From contig FN649733.1 of assembly GCA_000310025.1 (NCBI GenBank), forward strand, positions 1,638,109-1,656,363: a stretch of DNA of 18,255 nt. The letters run 5' to 3'. Below the pieces are notes generated by a model. That model was not told where the DNA came from and ran no database searches. It was given only the letters and a program-made list of their open reading frames with translations. This document shows positions 16,204-18,255 of this stretch, in pieces. The stretch's first letter is position 1; each line of letters opens with the position of its first letter. The position numbers were made by a program, and so were the translations under genes. The stretch is from Ectocarpus siliculosus. Its lineage: Eukaryota; Sar; Phaeophyceae; Ectocarpales; Ectocarpaceae.

Positions 16204-16501
16204 TCATGGGCGGCGGCGGCGGCGGAATTGCTGCCGCCGGACCGCCGTCGTTTTGTTGCTGCGGGTGGCCATGCTGGAGGTCCTGCTGCTGCTGCTGCTG
16301 CGGCACCTGACCTGCTGCTGCTGCTGCTGCTGTTCCTGCTGCTGCCTGTTGTTGTTGTTGCTGCTGCTGCTGCCTGTTTTGGGCGTCCCCACCACCGGCG
16401 GCCGAGCTTGGGGGACTGCCGTCCGCCGGATTGCCTTGACTGGCCGCCGCGACGCCCGCGGCGCCGTTCGCCCTCGCCGGTTGCCCATCATTGCCGTCCA
16501 T
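15971..16501 (-). CDS. Gag-like protein, N-terminal poly-Q/poly-A part
   Basis: Starts at ATG 16501, four bases after the inner end of repeat A1, so A1 supplies the whole leader. The sequence is low complexity: MDGNDGQPARANGAAG, two Gln runs (CAG repeats at about 16276-16372), Ala runs and a Pro run near 16210. The meaningful reading probably switches by +1 to the main gag frame around 16203, at the CCG/GCC run; beyond this the frame remains open to 15971 by chance. Confidence 0.55.
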   Translation of the reverse strand: MDGNDGQPARANGAAGVAAASQGNPADGSPPSSAAGGGDAQNRQQQQQQQQQAAAGTAAAAAAGQVPQQQQQQDLQHGHPQQQNDGGPAAAIPPPPPPMIRRHRHCGVLAAAPPGGSGGDTHVRRASRHLRSRPGSLHQGRHGGRLAGRGRPGWPVFPGTFQDLRGPPPLHFPPLR

Positions 16502-16504
16502 CCC

Positions 16505-16729
16505 GAAATCGATCAAATCCTAGGCGGTACCCCGTGTTTGCTGCTCCTCAAAGCTGCTATATCTGCTACTCCTCTCCTTCTCTCAAACGCACTTGCTTGT
16601 CTCTCGCCCAGCGAGAGCACAAAAACTTTCTGACACCGAGGCTGTCTCTATTTTTCTTCGATCCCCGCTTTTCCGAATTCCAATACGCCTCCACAAACCA
16701 CAGATTCACATACGTACTGAATCTTCACG
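16505..16729 (-). repeat. Split direct repeat A1 (5' end of element)
   Basis: 225 bp, matching A2 with two substitutions and one indel. In element sense it begins CGTGAAGATTC and ends just before the gag ATG. It carries the CTCTCG/CGAGAG hairpin at 16601-16617. Confidence 0.92.
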
Positions 16730-17589
16730 GTCTTGAGCACGCGAAAATTTCCAAGAACCTTGCGTTCAATACGACGGAGCCCCTTTGCCGGCGGCGGCAG
16801 ACAGATGGTTGAGCCGACTCGAACACAAAACATACATAAATTCCGAGCTTCCGCCTCCTCCACCTTAACCCAACAAGGAAGGCCACTACACTACTCTACT
16901 ATTTTGAACTTGCTTCCGACTTCAAAGACCAAGACCTGAGACCAGTCCGCAAACACCCTAATAACTTTATAAATAACTGGCGGGGGCTCGTTGATGGGTT
17001 TTGTTTTTCGTCGGGGGGGTTGTTGGCGGGAAATAAAGTACATTTCACAGTACGGATTTAAGATTTAAGAGAGAAATACTCCTTTAGTATACTATGATCT
17101 TACCTCCCATTAATATAATGTGTGGGTTTTTGATCAACCATTTTGGAGCCGCCAAACAAACACAGATCGGTGTACATTTATTTCCATTATATTACTGCGG
17201 ACATATCTGAAGTCCGGGGCCACACAGGAAGGTCACGAAGACGGGGGGCTGCGGGAGAGAGAGGCTGTTTTCTTTGTTTTTCCTGGATTCCCCCCCCGCC
17301 TCCTTCGACATGTAGGTACACAGATAGATGGCCCCCGCTTATTTTGGGTGACGTTCGAGGTTTATCGGCTGCCGCCCACTGAGCAGCGCACGTGTTCTTT
17401 ATATCTATCGCAAGTAAATATCGAATGTTGGACAGGCATCCGCCTATTATACTACAACATAGAGTGTGTTCATATTTCTGCCGGGAGGGCCCCATGCAGG
17501 CGAGCGCCCACGGCGCTAGGCCCCACTATACGTTACCCACCTAATGGTATAGACACGCGTAGCAGCACCACTAAACCCTACCGTTAATC
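16730..17589. other. Right flank of the retrotransposon; no gene recognised
   Basis: A 155-codon plus-strand frame (17120-17587) is open but resembles no family I know and overlaps equally open frames on the other strand. I treat it as chance or as unrecognised LTR/flank sequence of the copia remnant to the right. Confidence 0.4.
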
Positions 17590-17838
17590 CTAACCCACAC
17601 CCCAAGCTTGGTCGATGTGCAGTGGGTAGAGGCCTAGGCCCCGGTACCGAGCTACCAGGTACTCTTGAGCGCGCTCAGCGCGTACCAACGATGGTTCTGG
17701 TGTATTTACATCGCGCGCCCACGTAGTAGGTGACACCGAGCGAGGTGTTTGTACCCATAGTAGTTTTGTCCTGGGTGGATCAACTCTCTCAGAGCAGCGT
17801 GTCAACATCGTCCAAGAAGATCTCTGGATCCAACGCAC
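17590..17838 (-). pseudogene. Ty1/copia pol fragment (RT to RNase H connection)
   Basis: The frame from 17760 to TAG 17590 contains LLWVQT, then WARDVNTPEPSLVRAERAQE and YLVARYRGLGLYP. This follows the well-known copia pattern of a TRPD motif followed by (A)LAR-x-V-x-x-P-x-x-S-H-V-R-A-x-K-R-x-L-R-Y-L-x-x-T-x-x-x-G-L. The TRPD-like part is altered to PRSVSP. Upstream sequence is broken by stops in other frames. It is a short, decayed remnant. Confidence 0.5.
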
Positions 17839-18255
17839 CGGCTTCCGCGATCACTATACACCAGTCAAAGCAGTAGATAGAGTACACGTACAAGGAAGGG
17901 TGGCATCGCCCAGAAAAATTTGCACCTTGAGCAACCTTCAAACATTTTGTGGTCCGCCAACAACTTGAGTCCCCAAGGAAGGGGTTCCAGGTTGTTGTTG
18001 TTGGGCTTTCGTTTCCCTCCCCACTCTACTATCTAGTACAACTCGTCGCAGTTACGCTACTGTACTGTGATGTTGAAAGCCGGCCGCCCCCTTGCTCTGC
18101 CATGGGTAGCGTAGGACCCCCCCCCCGTGCTTTACCGTGCTCCCCTCAAGGGGCGGTTCTTGGTCTTTTGATTTTTTTTCGAATTCGAACTGAGCACGCA
18201 CCTGTTCTTGGGCGGGCGCCATCTGCAACTATCTGCACCCCCCCCCCCCCGATGA
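17839..18255. other. No gene seen; C-rich window end
   Basis: No recognisable protein or RNA. Contains C runs at 18118-18126 and near 18239-18250. Confidence 0.5.

Larger units (their letters stand above)
9681..16729 (-). mobile_element. Ngaro/PAT-like tyrosine-recombinase retrotransposon (7.05 kb)
   Basis: Read on the minus strand the order is A1 (16729-16505), gag, RT-RNase H, tyrosine recombinase, B1 (10414-10212), A2 (10208-9983), a 95-bp spacer, B2 (9887-9681). This split direct repeat layout is diagnostic of the Ngaro/PAT branch of DIRS-order elements, which replicate via a circular intermediate and integrate with a tyrosine recombinase and no target duplication. There is no methyltransferase domain after RNase H, which fits Ngaro better than DIRS1. 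A1/A2 differ by 2 substitutions and 1 indel in ~225 bp; B1/B2 by 5 substitutions and one 4-base indel in ~203 bp, so the insertion is recent. Several in-frame UGA codons and +1 frame changes interrupt the coding region, so this copy may be non-autonomous unless recoding operates. Confidence 0.92.

Noticed and set aside
15814-16812. 332-codon plus-strand open frame
   Set aside because: Antisense of gag and repeat A1; its length comes from GC-rich and CAG-repeat sequence lacking stops.

Overview
The window reads as nuclear DNA of a eukaryote with moderate to high GC. It has GT-AG introns with GTGAGT-type donors, a gene split into short exons, CAG and CA microsatellites, long G/C runs (including both window ends), several foldback elements and a tyrosine-recombinase retrotransposon. 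This mix fits a stramenopile such as a brown alga, but the sequence alone does not fix the species.

Left part (about 650-3912, minus strand): five consecutive exons of a multi-pass membrane protein (six predicted membrane helices) join with consistent splice phases. The 3' end lies to the left or is not recognisable. A 723-bp foldback element with ~290-bp inverted arms sits inside its largest intron. Middle part (4900-9680): a graveyard of small foldback/MITE-like repeats, an AT-rich palindromic island, and one plus-strand ORF with a BED-type zinc finger of the kind found in hAT transposases. A 56-bp inverted repeat overlaps the start of that ORF.

Right part (9681-16729, minus strand): a structurally complete 7.05-kb Ngaro/PAT-like (DIRS order) retrotransposon with split direct repeats in the order A1 - gag - RT/RNase H - tyrosine recombinase - B1 - A2 - B2. 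The A copies are ~99% identical, so the insertion is recent. The coding region is interrupted by in-frame UGA codons and three +1 frame changes. The RT, RNase H and recombinase catalytic residues are all present.

The most unusual feature is in the N-terminal third of the RT reading frame (14087-15082). It holds an array of 23 miniature hairpins, most often 45 bp apart and always a multiple of 3. The hexanucleotide loop is conserved (sense strand NGGACN, usually CGGACA), while the stems differ and covary. I know of no described retrotransposon feature of this kind; it looks like a multivalent RNA (or DNA) structural code laid over a protein repeat. A second candidate recoding signal lies at the gag/RT boundary: UGA-CGG followed after 7 nt by a strong hairpin.

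Beyond the element, 16730-18255 holds a degraded Ty1/copia pol fragment (17590-17838) and otherwise nothing recognisable.
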